Origin: a virus
IMG/VR virus record: IMGVR_UViG_3300027771_001853
Location: 233,624 to 297,623 of that record
Strand: one strand, 5' to 3'
Length of the DNA stretch: 64,000 bases
How positions within the stretch are numbered: the stretch's first letter is position 1; each line of letters starts with the position of its first letter. Position numbers and translations under genes: made by a program. A model generated the notes under the pieces. The model was not told the origin of the DNA, ran no database searches, and worked only from the letters and a program-made list of their open reading frames with translations. This document shows, piece by piece, positions 26,101 through 34,405 of the stretch.

Positions 26101-28529
26101 CCGTGTGTGTATGTTGTTTGGGAGGTTCTAGCTGTTATTGCGTTACCCCCTAATATTGCTGATGATGATGCTGTGTTAAATATAGTATTTCCAGTACCAC
26201 CTAGTATGTGACCACCATCAGCTAAAACTGTACTACCTGAACTACTTAATATAGTCGCAAATTTAGCACCACCAACATAATTACGAGTACCAGAAACATG
26301 ACTAAATGTAGTAGCCGAATTTAGATTATTATGATGACCGTGAATATTATTCCAACTAGAATTGTATACAAAATTTGTAATACCAAAAATTGTATTACCA
26401 GAACTACTTATTTCTAAATTACTTAACCCTTTTAAATGTGAATGTTCTCCCGCTCCTACACCACCAATAATGTTATTACTTTGACCTAACAGACTTGAAA
26501 AATTCCCAGAGGATAATCTCAGATTACCTTGTCCCATGAAAAAACCATGTTTACCCCCAAAAGTTATGTTGCCAACTCCGAACATAAGGTTGTACCCACC
26601 ATTAGTAGAGTTAAGTGCAGCATTGGATGAACCCCCTAGTATGTTGGTGTAGGTTTCAAAGTTATTATTCATACTCCCTCCTTGTACGTTACCATACAAA
26701 CCAGTAGTTTGGTTAAGTCCTAAAACTGGCATTATTGAATTGGTTCCAATCCCAAACTTATAAGGTCCTGCATTAGAACAAGTGTCAGCGGTTAAGGTTG
26801 TACCTGAATTAGTTACACCATACCAAGTACACCCACTTGTGTAGGCAGTTAACATATACACGTCAGAACCACTAAAACTAGTTATCCCACTTGGGATTAG
26901 ATTTGCTAAATTTTTCCACTTTGCGTGACCGTCATTATCATGAGAAACTAAAACTCTACCTAATCCTTGGTCTGCGTTTATACCGTGATATTGAAGCCAG
27001 TTACCGTTTGGTGTGTTTCCAGCTACATCAGAATTAACATTTAACCCTCTTAAATATGTTGTTTGAGCCGACATAGCGGTTAATTGTGAGGCCCCTATAA
27101 TCGCGGATGATATTGCTGTTTTTTCAATAGTATTTCCACTACCACCAACAATAACAACATCACTATTTTCATGTACCCTATTAAGAGTACCACCTACTAT
27201 GACTGAACTCTCACTACCATCCAAATCATTATTATTACCACCCACTATTGCACTATAGGTAGAAGCTGAAATTTCATTCTGAGTACCCCCTAGTATAGCA
27301 CTTCTAGTACTACCACTTATAACGTTAACTCCACCACCACCTATAAAACTTGCAGTACTGTATTTAAATTTATTAGCAGTACCTCCGACTATAACCGACT
27401 GTAGGCTCCCCGACATCACACTGTTAATACCACCGACTATAGCTCCGTATGCACTACCGTGTAAAAAATGGTTACTACCACCAACAATAGCACTGTAATA
27501 TGAAGGGACTCTAACAGTAGCTATTATCTTAGAACTAGTGGAACCAAGAATACTACTATATGATTCACCGGATATGGTATTTAATATACCACCAGCTATA
27601 ACATTATGTTGGTCATTTGAACCGGCTACTATTTTATTTTGTTTTCCAGCAAAAATACCTGATGAAGTGAACCCACCTTGTATAATATTACTATTACCAG
27701 CAGCGATTACATTGTCTTCTGAATTTATGCCCGACATAACTATATTATGTCTACCACCACCAATAACACTATATTTAGCGTTGGCTTGGTTTGCTCCTAG
27801 TTTTGGTTCTATAGATTGTAGTGCTTTTCCATAACGATATGGTCCAAAATCTTCACACGTATTAGCACTAAACGTTTGGTGTCCTGTATTAGAGGAATAA
27901 ACTAAGAATGTCGTACATCCTGTCGTATACCCACTTACTAAGAATGTTGCACCAGTTAAATTAACAGGTATAATATCATTCCCTCTTTTTACGCTATTAG
28001 TGGTACTATCCCAAATTAAATTGTAATCACCACCAACAGCAACATCCCTAACCATTAAATCACCAGCAATATCTAAAGTCGCTAATGGAGCTAACTTTCT
28101 AATACCTACAGTACCACCACTAGTTATTACTAATTGATGGTCTTGGGCAAAAGTAGTTCCAGTGGCGATAGTATATGTGTTGTAACTTCCCGTACCATTA
28201 CTAAAATCTACACCTGCTGCCCATATCGCGTTACCGACACCTATATCGCCTTTCCTATGTACTATGTAGGAATCTGTTTCATTTCTTGTTTGGAAGTTAA
28301 GTATAGCGTCACCCCCATCAGATACTATGGCTGCTTCTGAAGAGGCACCATCTCTAAATAATTCTAAATCCCAATCTGGTAAACTAGTACCCATACCAAT
28401 TTTCCCACCACTTCTAACGATAAAGTCAGCTATCCCAGTTCCTGAGTGTACAACACTAAATCCAGTGTATGAATCATTATCACCTTGACCCCAAACCCTT
28501 AAAGAGCCATATAAATCATTAATTCCCAT
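23103..28529 (-). CDS. Giant modular fibre/adhesin with YadA-head-like beta-roll repeats
   Basis: 1808 residues. After an N-terminal ~190-residue region come three copies of one module: a cap (GYTTGC, AYTSGC or AHTIGC, followed by A(N/D)TC and (G/S)PY(R/K)), a ladder of short repeats of the type SAILGGTQNEIS that resembles YadA-family collagen-binding heads, and an end piece such as SQTTYTHGLNV. The C-terminal ~500 residues contain other beta-rich repeats and finish with YVTHNLNSRDVLISLIGS, a terminal domain shared with the neighbouring gene. It is most likely a trimeric tail fibre binding the host surface. No transmembrane segment or signal peptide is seen, so it is not a host adhesin. Confidence 0.85.
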   Translation of the reverse strand: MGINDLYGSLRVWGQGDNDSYTGFSVVHSGTGIADFIVRSGGKIGMGTSLPDWDLELFRDGASSEAAIVSDGGDAILNFQTRNETDSYIVHRKGDIGVGNAIWAAGVDFSNGTGSYNTYTIATGTTFAQDHQLVITSGGTVGIRKLAPLATLDIAGDLMVRDVAVGGDYNLIWDSTTNSVKRGNDIIPVNLTGATFLVSGYTTGCTTFLVYSSNTGHQTFSANTCEDFGPYRYGKALQSIEPKLGANQANAKYSVIGGGRHNIVMSGINSEDNVIAAGNSNIIQGGFTSSGIFAGKQNKIVAGSNDQHNVIAGGILNTISGESYSSILGSTSSKIIATVRVPSYYSAIVGGSNHFLHGSAYGAIVGGINSVMSGSLQSVIVGGTANKFKYSTASFIGGGGVNVISGSTRSAILGGTQNEISASTYSAIVGGNNNDLDGSESSVIVGGTLNRVHENSDVVIVGGSGNTIEKTAISSAIIGASQLTAMSAQTTYLRGLNVNSDVAGNTPNGNWLQYHGINADQGLGRVLVSHDNDGHAKWKNLANLIPSGITSFSGSDVYMLTAYTSGCTWYGVTNSGTTLTADTCSNAGPYKFGIGTNSIMPVLGLNQTTGLYGNVQGGSMNNNFETYTNILGGSSNAALNSTNGGYNLMFGVGNITFGGKHGFFMGQGNLRLSSGNFSSLLGQSNNIIGGVGAGEHSHLKGLSNLEISSSGNTIFGITNFVYNSSWNNIHGHHNNLNSATTFSHVSGTRNYVGGAKFATILSSSGSTVLADGGHILGGTGNTIFNTASSSAILGGNAITARTSQTTYTHGLNVWTDTGDGDRPFHYHGGAANNIIIPNSPAYSGSPNVFLAGVNADGRARWAPVPGSVQPQFMSGDSYVVSAHTIGCTLYLYTNSGTTVTADTCNNFLSPYKWAGPINSWNPTSPGGPNENVITSEWSQILGGGDMLSGGTIGSTNLIRPKDKFWAGGSNASVYIGNTVVGGTGNHILSGSISTIISGAWNKISGQFGFSTASGGRAGGVGNVIAGGYGNAISGWTANLIGTGVNNRIKSGATSYGTILNGYYNTIDTKGGLKESQNNQILNGQNQTITSYQPKSNSIINGNTNNIIGRTNTVQMVPGADPVRTSTQNSYNTIVNGNQNLIVITANSISNIQQYNTILNGSLNSASTLSQYSTILGGQKNLINGNSSSVLAGRNNHITGNNSAVLAGYNHHIAPSAVNSSILAGQDIFAYSADTSYTNLLNVQSAMTSTTLTQILVRELDPNKPGGFGAIKVKDFQDFKTSSSSRSSTTSGGLISGNTQVLGVLSACSLVTANITACGATGEGPDGTNIILASTTQITSGLAVTPQRLSFIPSAALSIEASDLQPALSAACKNSVVAHFLGRSNVGAGLVVKSTSENINPLYNLAQIKLSPSGIAVGHGSYTPFGIFTGSSTNQTLTISGDSVMVGTPSGFGGYESNQDFSSRLTINNNGTTKDSLRIQGSPDGDEKGSELLIARFRNASTPTQFEVTGNTILDGALRVSGVTSFSEDSKFNKNVTINGGLTITATTYPGTPLFRADDNIVVIWPYSVGFGRVPVTFSGTTNISGDTTVDGVLTLNSGLKGGGEDGKLDVIGGITATFLTGNTVSATSVHASSYITLGGKSTIESEEGKTKFGDSEIISEVKGTKLVLKATIGNVELNTPDDRGISISNGWITGSTVYSANTQGSGSIKIPSPSSTLSSGSTEMGLARKYTTDHFNTFILGVGSSIYVTHNLNSRDVLISLIGSTDGASGDMKLLGDASVTITIMNYNTIRIIGVVSVEKLRVVVMTI
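24850..27790 (-). repeat. Three arrays of ~14-28-residue G-G-x-N-x-I coding repeats
   Basis: Within the 1808-residue fibre the ladder repeats lie at roughly 27790-27090, 26740-26130 and 25740-24850. Each repeat encodes a turn of the form (S)xI(L/V)GGxxNxI, so the DNA itself is a degenerate tandem array prone to expansion and recombination. Confidence 0.75.
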
Positions 28530-28530
28530 A

Positions 28531-31500
28531 TTATCCTATTATTACAGTTTTTATATTATCTTTATTCATAGTAAGCTCTACAGTTATAGTATTTAATGTT
28601 ACATATACAATCGTTGCATCGATTCTCTGACCTGCTTCTTTCCAAAGATTCACTACCACATCTAGTGTATCTAAATTATGTGTTATTGTTTCAGCTACAT
28701 TCGCTGTATAATTTCTTGTGTCCACAAATTTCTGTGGTACATTCCACGCGTATAATGTAGTTGCTGATATTGTTCCAGCTGTTAAACCACACATATATGT
28801 GGTATTAGGTTGTGTAGCTGTTAAATTGTTACACCCTATAATCGCTGACGATACAGCAGTATATTCAATCGTGTTTCCAGTACCACCAACAATATGACCA
28901 AAGTTGCCATCTACTGTATTACCGGAACCACCTAATATTGTCCCATACCCACCGGAAGGTCCAATACTATTACTTCTACCATTAAGGATTGTAGCGTAGT
29001 CTCGCATGATAGAATTATTAGTACCATTACCAATCATACTAAAATATCCTCCGTTCAAATGGCCGATTGTATTACCGGAACCACCTAAAATAACATCATA
29101 CCCTAGACCGGTTGCCCGATTACCAAGTCCACCCAATATGGATTTATGTCCAGAATTAACCACATTTCCCCAAGCTCCTGATGTATAGTCGTCAGTTATA
29201 ACATTACTATCACCACCAACAATACTACTATTAGAGATTCTTCTTATATCGTTTTGTTTACCTGCACCAATAAAATTATAGTGACCACCACCAACTATTA
29301 GATTACTCATTCCACCTACTATAGCACTAACCTTTGTTCTTCCTGTGTAATCTGTTTTTTGTGTTATAAAATTAAGTTCACCACCACCTATAAATGAACT
29401 GGTACTACCTGTAATGGTATTTCTATACCCACCAACTACTACTGAGGTGTCTGCTGATTGGATGATATTGTTATATCCGGCACCTATAAACACACCGGAC
29501 GTAGAATTGTTACTTCTAGAACCAGAGTAAGGACTATTAATTAAATTATGTTGTCCAGCAACAATTACTGAACTATTAGATTCACCACTTATTGAGTTAT
29601 TTCTTCCACCTAAAATAGCAACTGTATTTGCTGATATAATCTGGTGGTGGTGCCCATTTAAAATCGTACTGTAACTTGACCCTGATGTTATCCTATGTAG
29701 TGAACCGTTACCAATTAAATTATAACCACCCTCTTTACCTGGTCTTAATTGTGCTTTATTACCAGTTATTCTATTTTGTTTACCGTTTATAATTGTACTC
29801 CATTGTGCACCATCTTCTAAATAATTGGCGTCACCATTTAAAATAGTACCACCACGAACTGAAGCGTTATACCCACTATAACCATTTAAAATGGTTCTAT
29901 GGTTGTAAGGTTTCATAGAATCAGTATAGGTATTCCAGAAGGTGGTGTTTACAATTTTATTTTCTTGTCCATTACCTATGAAGTCATGTATTCCTTCGAT
30001 ATCATTACTGATACCATTAACAACTGAACCAAACGTACCCGGAGCTCTATTAAATAACCCCCCTTGTACTGTAGAGAAATTCCCCACTGTGGTATTTGTA
30101 CCTAAAACTGGTTTTATTGAGTTTGTGCCCGCTCCATATTGGTAAGGTCCTAGATTAGAACATGTATTTGCGGTTAATACCGCTCCTTGACATAAGGTTC
30201 CACCTGTTAGTGTCATATAAACCGTACACCCACTTGTGTAAGCGGAGGCCATATAACACCCACCAGACACGTTAGTTATGCCACTAGGTATAAATGGTAA
30301 ACTTATCCATTTTGCGTGACCATCATCAGTATTAGACATTAAGAATTTACCATTCCCTGGTGAAGCATAATTACCATGGTACCTAAATGGTCTGTGTTCT
30401 GTATTAGATACCCCACCTAGTGCTTGGGTTATGTCAGTATGAGCATCCAAACCTCTTGTATATGTTGTTTCGGAAGAATAAGCGATTAATCCCACACCGG
30501 CTGAGATGGTTGACGCACTAGCTGTAGATGATATTGTGTTTGCACTCGAGTTTAATATAACACCGTACACAGCATTAACCTTATTAAGTTTACCCGCCAA
30601 AATACTACCGTGTTCTCTAAATACTTTATTTTTAGTACCACCAACAATTGAAGCTGTTGATGCACTTATTTCATTCTGGTAACCACCTAATATAGAAGAG
30701 TAACCCCTACCCCCTTCTTTTACCAAAAAGCCATCTGTTAGACCACTTGTAATAACGTTTTTATAACCACCACCTACAAACCCCCAACCAATATCTCTTA
30801 TTACGTTCGATTGACCACCCGCTATAGTTGATTTAGTAGCTCCACTTATTAAATTTGTTTGTCCACCAGCAATCGTATTCCCAAACCTATCATTAACAGT
30901 AGGGTTACCACTCGACCCAACGTAAGGGTTTAATATTTTATTAGATACCCCACCTAGTATGGCAGATGTAGACGCTGAAGATATTAAGTTATCTTTTCCA
31001 TTTACGATAACACTATTACTACTAGCTACATTGAGTCCTACCCCAAGAATACCACTACCAGCTATAGTATTACCAGAACCACCACCTATAGAAGCGTTTG
31101 TATTATCTGGGCTAATTACATTAAGGTACCCACCAGCGATATTAGAATACTGACCTCTGGCGATATTCTCCCCTAAACGTGGTCTAATTCCGGTGTAGTC
31201 CGGTGCAGTCTCATTAAAGACGTAAGGTGTCTCACCCGATAATTGTAAATTCCATTGTACACCGTCACTTCTATGAATATTAATAATACTTGGATGTCCA
31301 CCTAGGTTGGTACCCCATGATGTGTCGTCCACATATAAATCAGTAAATACTGTAGCTGAAGACGATACTGTACCCCACATTAGTTGGTTACTACATCCAC
31401 CTGTTTGTGATGCTGGTGGAGCTAAAACTAAAGTTTGTCCAGTGGTTGCTGGACCATACATTGGGAATGTATACCCTGAAGTGGCTTTTTCAAATTTTAT

Positions 31501-31866
31501 ACCACAGTCCCCACATGGTGTTATTGTACCCGCAGTTAAAGCTGAATCACAAAATTCAGGAAACACACTAAGAGTTAGAGTACCATCACCAAATGAATCA
31601 GTAATTGTAATACCAGAACCACCAATTAAACTATAAAAATTTAATGTACCGTTATCTGCAGCATAAGTTTTGCTATGGTAAACCCCGAAAGTACCTGCAG
31701 GACCAACATTAAGACCAATGGTGTCGTTAATCTTTTGATTTAACATCAAAAGACTCGTATCTAATTCGGCCCAACTTAGGACAGAACCTTTTGGTATTGC
31801 TTGTCCAGCTATGGGGGACGCATTTGAACGAGTAAAAAATTGACTCGGATATGGGGTTAAAGGCAT
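28531..31866 (-). CDS. Second giant fibre/adhesin, paralogous modules
   Basis: 1111 residues, ending one base before the next fibre starts. The N-terminus MPLTPYPSQFFTRSNASPIAG and the GPAGTFGVYHSKTY segment look like a virion attachment region. Two beta-roll ladders follow, separated by the same cap seen in its neighbour (AYTSGCTVYM, then LTANTCSNLGPYQYG), and both ladders end with ETTYTRGL or NTTYMCGL. The last ~60 residues (ETITHNLDTLDVVVNLWKE) resemble the neighbour's C-terminus and are common in phage fibre tips. The two proteins probably assemble side by side or in series. A late-type ATATTTATC element lies upstream. Confidence 0.85.
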   Translation of the reverse strand: MPLTPYPSQFFTRSNASPIAGQAIPKGSVLSWAELDTSLLMLNQKINDTIGLNVGPAGTFGVYHSKTYAADNGTLNFYSLIGGSGITITDSFGDGTLTLSVFPEFCDSALTAGTITPCGDCGIKFEKATSGYTFPMYGPATTGQTLVLAPPASQTGGCSNQLMWGTVSSSATVFTDLYVDDTSWGTNLGGHPSIINIHRSDGVQWNLQLSGETPYVFNETAPDYTGIRPRLGENIARGQYSNIAGGYLNVISPDNTNASIGGGSGNTIAGSGILGVGLNVASSNSVIVNGKDNLISSASTSAILGGVSNKILNPYVGSSGNPTVNDRFGNTIAGGQTNLISGATKSTIAGGQSNVIRDIGWGFVGGGYKNVITSGLTDGFLVKEGGRGYSSILGGYQNEISASTASIVGGTKNKVFREHGSILAGKLNKVNAVYGVILNSSANTISSTASASTISAGVGLIAYSSETTYTRGLDAHTDITQALGGVSNTEHRPFRYHGNYASPGNGKFLMSNTDDGHAKWISLPFIPSGITNVSGGCYMASAYTSGCTVYMTLTGGTLCQGAVLTANTCSNLGPYQYGAGTNSIKPVLGTNTTVGNFSTVQGGLFNRAPGTFGSVVNGISNDIEGIHDFIGNGQENKIVNTTFWNTYTDSMKPYNHRTILNGYSGYNASVRGGTILNGDANYLEDGAQWSTIINGKQNRITGNKAQLRPGKEGGYNLIGNGSLHRITSGSSYSTILNGHHHQIISANTVAILGGRNNSISGESNSSVIVAGQHNLINSPYSGSRSNNSTSGVFIGAGYNNIIQSADTSVVVGGYRNTITGSTSSFIGGGELNFITQKTDYTGRTKVSAIVGGMSNLIVGGGHYNFIGAGKQNDIRRISNSSIVGGDSNVITDDYTSGAWGNVVNSGHKSILGGLGNRATGLGYDVILGGSGNTIGHLNGGYFSMIGNGTNNSIMRDYATILNGRSNSIGPSGGYGTILGGSGNTVDGNFGHIVGGTGNTIEYTAVSSAIIGCNNLTATQPNTTYMCGLTAGTISATTLYAWNVPQKFVDTRNYTANVAETITHNLDTLDVVVNLWKEAGQRIDATIVYVTLNTITVELTMNKDNIKTVIIG
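28830..31160 (-). repeat. Two arrays of G-G-x-N-x-I coding repeats
   Basis: Ladder repeats of the 1111-residue fibre at roughly 31160-30490 and 30080-28830, of the same type as those in the adjacent gene. Confidence 0.72.
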
Positions 31867-31899
31867 AATATATCTTTTAATGATAAATATGCACGATGT

Positions 31900-32793
31900 T
31901 TAGAATAAATTAAAGTGGTTTGTGGGTTTTGATTTGTATTTGTATTTGTTTTCCCCTAGTATGTTGGTTACTTTTTTACCTAGAGTAAGAGCGTTAAATA
32001 CGTCCTCTACCACCACATACTCATTTTTGGTATGGTAATTGTAGTATCCAGCCGCAAAATTTAAACAACTAAAATCAAATTTCTTTTTTAACATCATAGT
32101 ATCGGTGTATGGGTGATTTAACCATTCTGTTATACCATGTTCTAAAATTACGTCTTTAGTTTTATTAATAAACTCACTATTTTCTTCAAATAATTTTACA
32201 CCCATTAATGAAATACTCATAGTATCGTTTTCTGTAGAATCAAATTGTAAGGCATAACCAACGTCTTTAAAAAAGTCTTCGTCAGCTTCTTTAGAACCGT
32301 GACACCCAGTTTCTTCAGCAACAGGTAGGAATATTTTACAAACATCCAATTCTTTTAATAGTTCCAAACATATAAAAACACCAGCTTTATCGTCACCACC
32401 TATACCAGTGGGTTCACCACTTATTTTTTCATAAGCTTTTAAAGCTAATTTTAATTCACCCTGTGCGTTAGGTAACATTTCTTCTTCTACTACCATATCT
32501 ACCTTTTCATGTACACTATCTAAATGAGCAACAAAACATGGGTAATATTCAGCTTTACCTTTGGTTATGTAGATGTTACCTAAACTGTCTATGTCCATAT
32601 CATCGAAACCTTTAGTGTTGGTTACTATGTATTCGATTAACTCGTCTTCTTCCCAAGTTTTAGTTGGGACAGATAAAATATTTTTTAACCTTGCCAGTTT
32701 TTCTTTGTGTTCATTAGAGTGATATTCGTCGTCAATATAATCATTTACCATATTAGTTTGATTTTTAAGGATGTGTTCTGTTGTTTTACTCAT
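31900..32793 (-). CDS. M20-type zinc peptidase
   Basis: The start at 32793 gives 297 residues. Metal ligands of the peptidase T/M20 clan can be followed: VAHLDSVHE (H-x-D), GIGGDDKAGVFICLELL (bridging Asp), VAEETGCHGS (Glu-Glu), FDSTENDT (Asp) and a late YHTKNEY His. The small dimerisation domain appears shortened, since M20 proteins are usually 370-410 residues. It probably trims or recycles short peptides in the cytoplasm. It stands next to the tmRNA, transcribed away from it. All zinc ligands appear intact. Confidence 0.85.
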   Translation of the reverse strand: MSKTTEHILKNQTNMVNDYIDDEYHSNEHKEKLARLKNILSVPTKTWEEDELIEYIVTNTKGFDDMDIDSLGNIYITKGKAEYYPCFVAHLDSVHEKVDMVVEEEMLPNAQGELKLALKAYEKISGEPTGIGGDDKAGVFICLELLKELDVCKIFLPVAEETGCHGSKEADEDFFKDVGYALQFDSTENDTMSISLMGVKLFEENSEFINKTKDVILEHGITEWLNHPYTDTMMLKKKFDFSCLNFAAGYYNYHTKNEYVVVEDVFNALTLGKKVTNILGENKYKYKSKPTNHFNLF

Positions 32794-32864
32794 AATATAT
32801 ATTTTAAGCAAAGATACACTTTATTTCTTTTAAACACCAATATAATTAAAATAATCCATAATTG

Positions 32865-32896
32865 TTTTGTCATTTTATAAAGTTTGTATATATTTG
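32865..32896 (+). promoter_or_regulatory. Bacteroidota-type promoter of the tmRNA
   Basis: TTTTG at 32865-32869 and TATATTTG at 32889-32896 are separated by 19 bases, the classic arrangement for the primary sigma factor of Bacteroidota. The predicted start lies at the first G of the mature tmRNA, 7 bases downstream. Confidence 0.85.
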
Positions 32897-32902
32897 TCTT
32901 AT

Positions 32903-33312
32903 GGGGGTGACTGGAATTGATTGGCATTATTTGGTTAATATCAGCACGTCAAGCCTGAATTAAGCTTGTAAAACTGATTCACACTTTCTAAACGGTGACG
33001 TATTAGATACTATGGCTACTCTTGGACTTGTCCGTGAAGAGTCATTAGCGACAGCGTAGTTAGACTACGAGGTTGTTACATCCCATCTAAAGAATTTAAG
33101 ATTTGTGTCTTTAGTTTTTGGGGTGTCGAATAGACAAATCGAACCCGGGAATATTACCCCACCGGTTTATGTTGGGCGGGTAGTTGAGACTGACTTGAAG
33201 GTTGTTTATTCTATAGGGTTAAGTCTGACAACAAATGAATGAACTAAACGTGTAGGATAGATATTTTTTGAAGATGAACAAGACGGGGGTTCGATACCCC
33301 CCACCTCCACCA
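32903..33312 (+). ncRNA. ssrA: tmRNA (ssrA), complete with encoded CCA
   Basis: A 410-base transfer-messenger RNA that rescues stalled ribosomes. The 5' GGGGGTG pairs with CACCTCC near the 3' end, followed by ACCA. The T arm reads GGGGG-TTCGATA-CCCCC. The tag reading frame, 33015-33059 after the ATG at 33012, encodes ATLGLVREESLATA and ends in TAG inside a CGTAG/CTACG hairpin, the usual place for the tmRNA stop. The tag ends LATA rather than the common LAA. The mRNA-like part is followed by pseudoknot-rich sequence. The resume codon is inferred from frame and position. Confidence 0.93.
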
Positions 33313-33339
33313 AATTAAATTTAAATAAAAACCTAGAAA

Positions 33340-33612
33340 ATGGCAAAAGTAAGAAAGAACGGACCAACCAGTAGAAACGAAAGAAGACGAGAGGCTGAGG
33401 TAAGACAAGAATCCTATAGTGCTTTAACACCACAAGAAAAATTAAATAAACTACCACCTACTGGGTCGAAGAAACAAAGAGCAAAATTAGAACACCTAGT
33501 AAAGTTTGGTAGGAAATTAAATGAATCGGTTACTCCGTCTAAGACTAAAAAAATGAAAGACGCTAAACCATCAAGAAGAGAAAGGTGGGAAGAAAAATCA
33601 AAACAGGAGTAA
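33340..33612 (+). CDS. Small basic hypothetical protein
   Basis: 90 residues, about one third Lys/Arg, starting MAKVRKNGPTSRNERRREAE, with the segment PTGSKKQRAKLEHLVKFGRKL. It begins 28 bases after the tmRNA 3' end and likely shares its transcript. The composition suggests nucleic-acid or ribosome binding; no family is recognised. Confidence 0.7.
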   Translation: MAKVRKNGPTSRNERRREAEVRQESYSALTPQEKLNKLPPTGSKKQRAKLEHLVKFGRKLNESVTPSKTKKMKDAKPSRRERWEEKSKQE

Positions 33613-33614
33613 TG

Positions 33615-34403
33615 TTAGGCTGTTGTGGATGCTTGTTTACCAAATAGATTACTAATAAACCCAGTAAGTCCAGTACCAGCATCTTTCATATTAAAGCCTT
33701 CTGATTCTTTTCCTGGTGTTTCTCCAGCACCTGAAACTTTTTGTGTTGTAGCGTCACCCATTCTTCCTTTTAAGTCTTTTAAATTATCACATAAAACTGG
33801 GATAGCTTTTTTCTTAATATCTTCAAGGAAAGCGTCATCAATTAATTCATTCATACTTTCACCAACCCAACTACTAAACATTCCACCACCAGGTAAAGTA
33901 CCGGTCATTTTCCTGAAATAGTATTCAAGGACACCTTTTAACACTTTATCTAATAAAAATTCACAACTACTAAATAATTTAGGGAATTGTGTAAATGGGA
34001 CATTACCTAAAGAAATCGCGATAGCGTCTCTTAGACCACTTTCTTTTACACCGAACACACTTAAAACCCATGTAATTAAATACGTACGAATCCCTTCTAC
34101 AGCACCTGTTGATGAAGCACCGAATATAAGACTCATAATACCCTCATTAATTATTTTTGGGTTAACACCTTTTTCACCTAAACGTATACTTTTACTAGCA
34201 ACAACACTAAAGATATCACTAGAATTAGATTCATTTATGACTTTATACTTTTTGGATATCTTTTGGAATGTTTTATTAACTAAAACTTTGTGTTCCCTTA
34301 GTAGTTGTTTTTCATTGATTGTAGTTTTTTTATTTCTACTTTCTCTGATAACTTTTCTAACTACGTTTTTTAGGTTTTTTTCGTTTAATTTTATAACTGT
34401 CAT
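33615..34403 (-). CDS. Hypothetical late protein with cleavable capsid-targeting-like leader
   Basis: 262 residues. The leader MTVIKLNEKNLKNVVRKVIRE|SRN is an amphipathic helix ending in I-R-E at residue 21, and further L-R-E, I-N-E sites follow within the next 70 residues, giving several possible protease cuts. A mostly hydrophobic central part (SLIFGASSTGAVEGIRTYLI and onward) could insert in membranes or form a helical bundle. It starts 2 bases after the upstream gene's stop and is likely coexpressed with it. Confidence 0.7.
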   Translation of the reverse strand: MTVIKLNEKNLKNVVRKVIRESRNKKTTINEKQLLREHKVLVNKTFQKISKKYKVINESNSSDIFSVVASKSIRLGEKGVNPKIINEGIMSLIFGASSTGAVEGIRTYLITWVLSVFGVKESGLRDAIAISLGNVPFTQFPKLFSSCEFLLDKVLKGVLEYYFRKMTGTLPGGGMFSSWVGESMNELIDDAFLEDIKKKAIPVLCDNLKDLKGRMGDATTQKVSGAGETPGKESEGFNMKDAGTGLTGFISNLFGKQASTTA

Positions 34404-34405
34404 AT

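Noticed and set aside
24000-31700. Repetitive DNA that could suggest a CRISPR array or minisatellite
   Set aside because: The repeats are degenerate, in frame and encode G-G-x-N-x-I beta-roll turns; there are no constant direct repeats with unique spacers.
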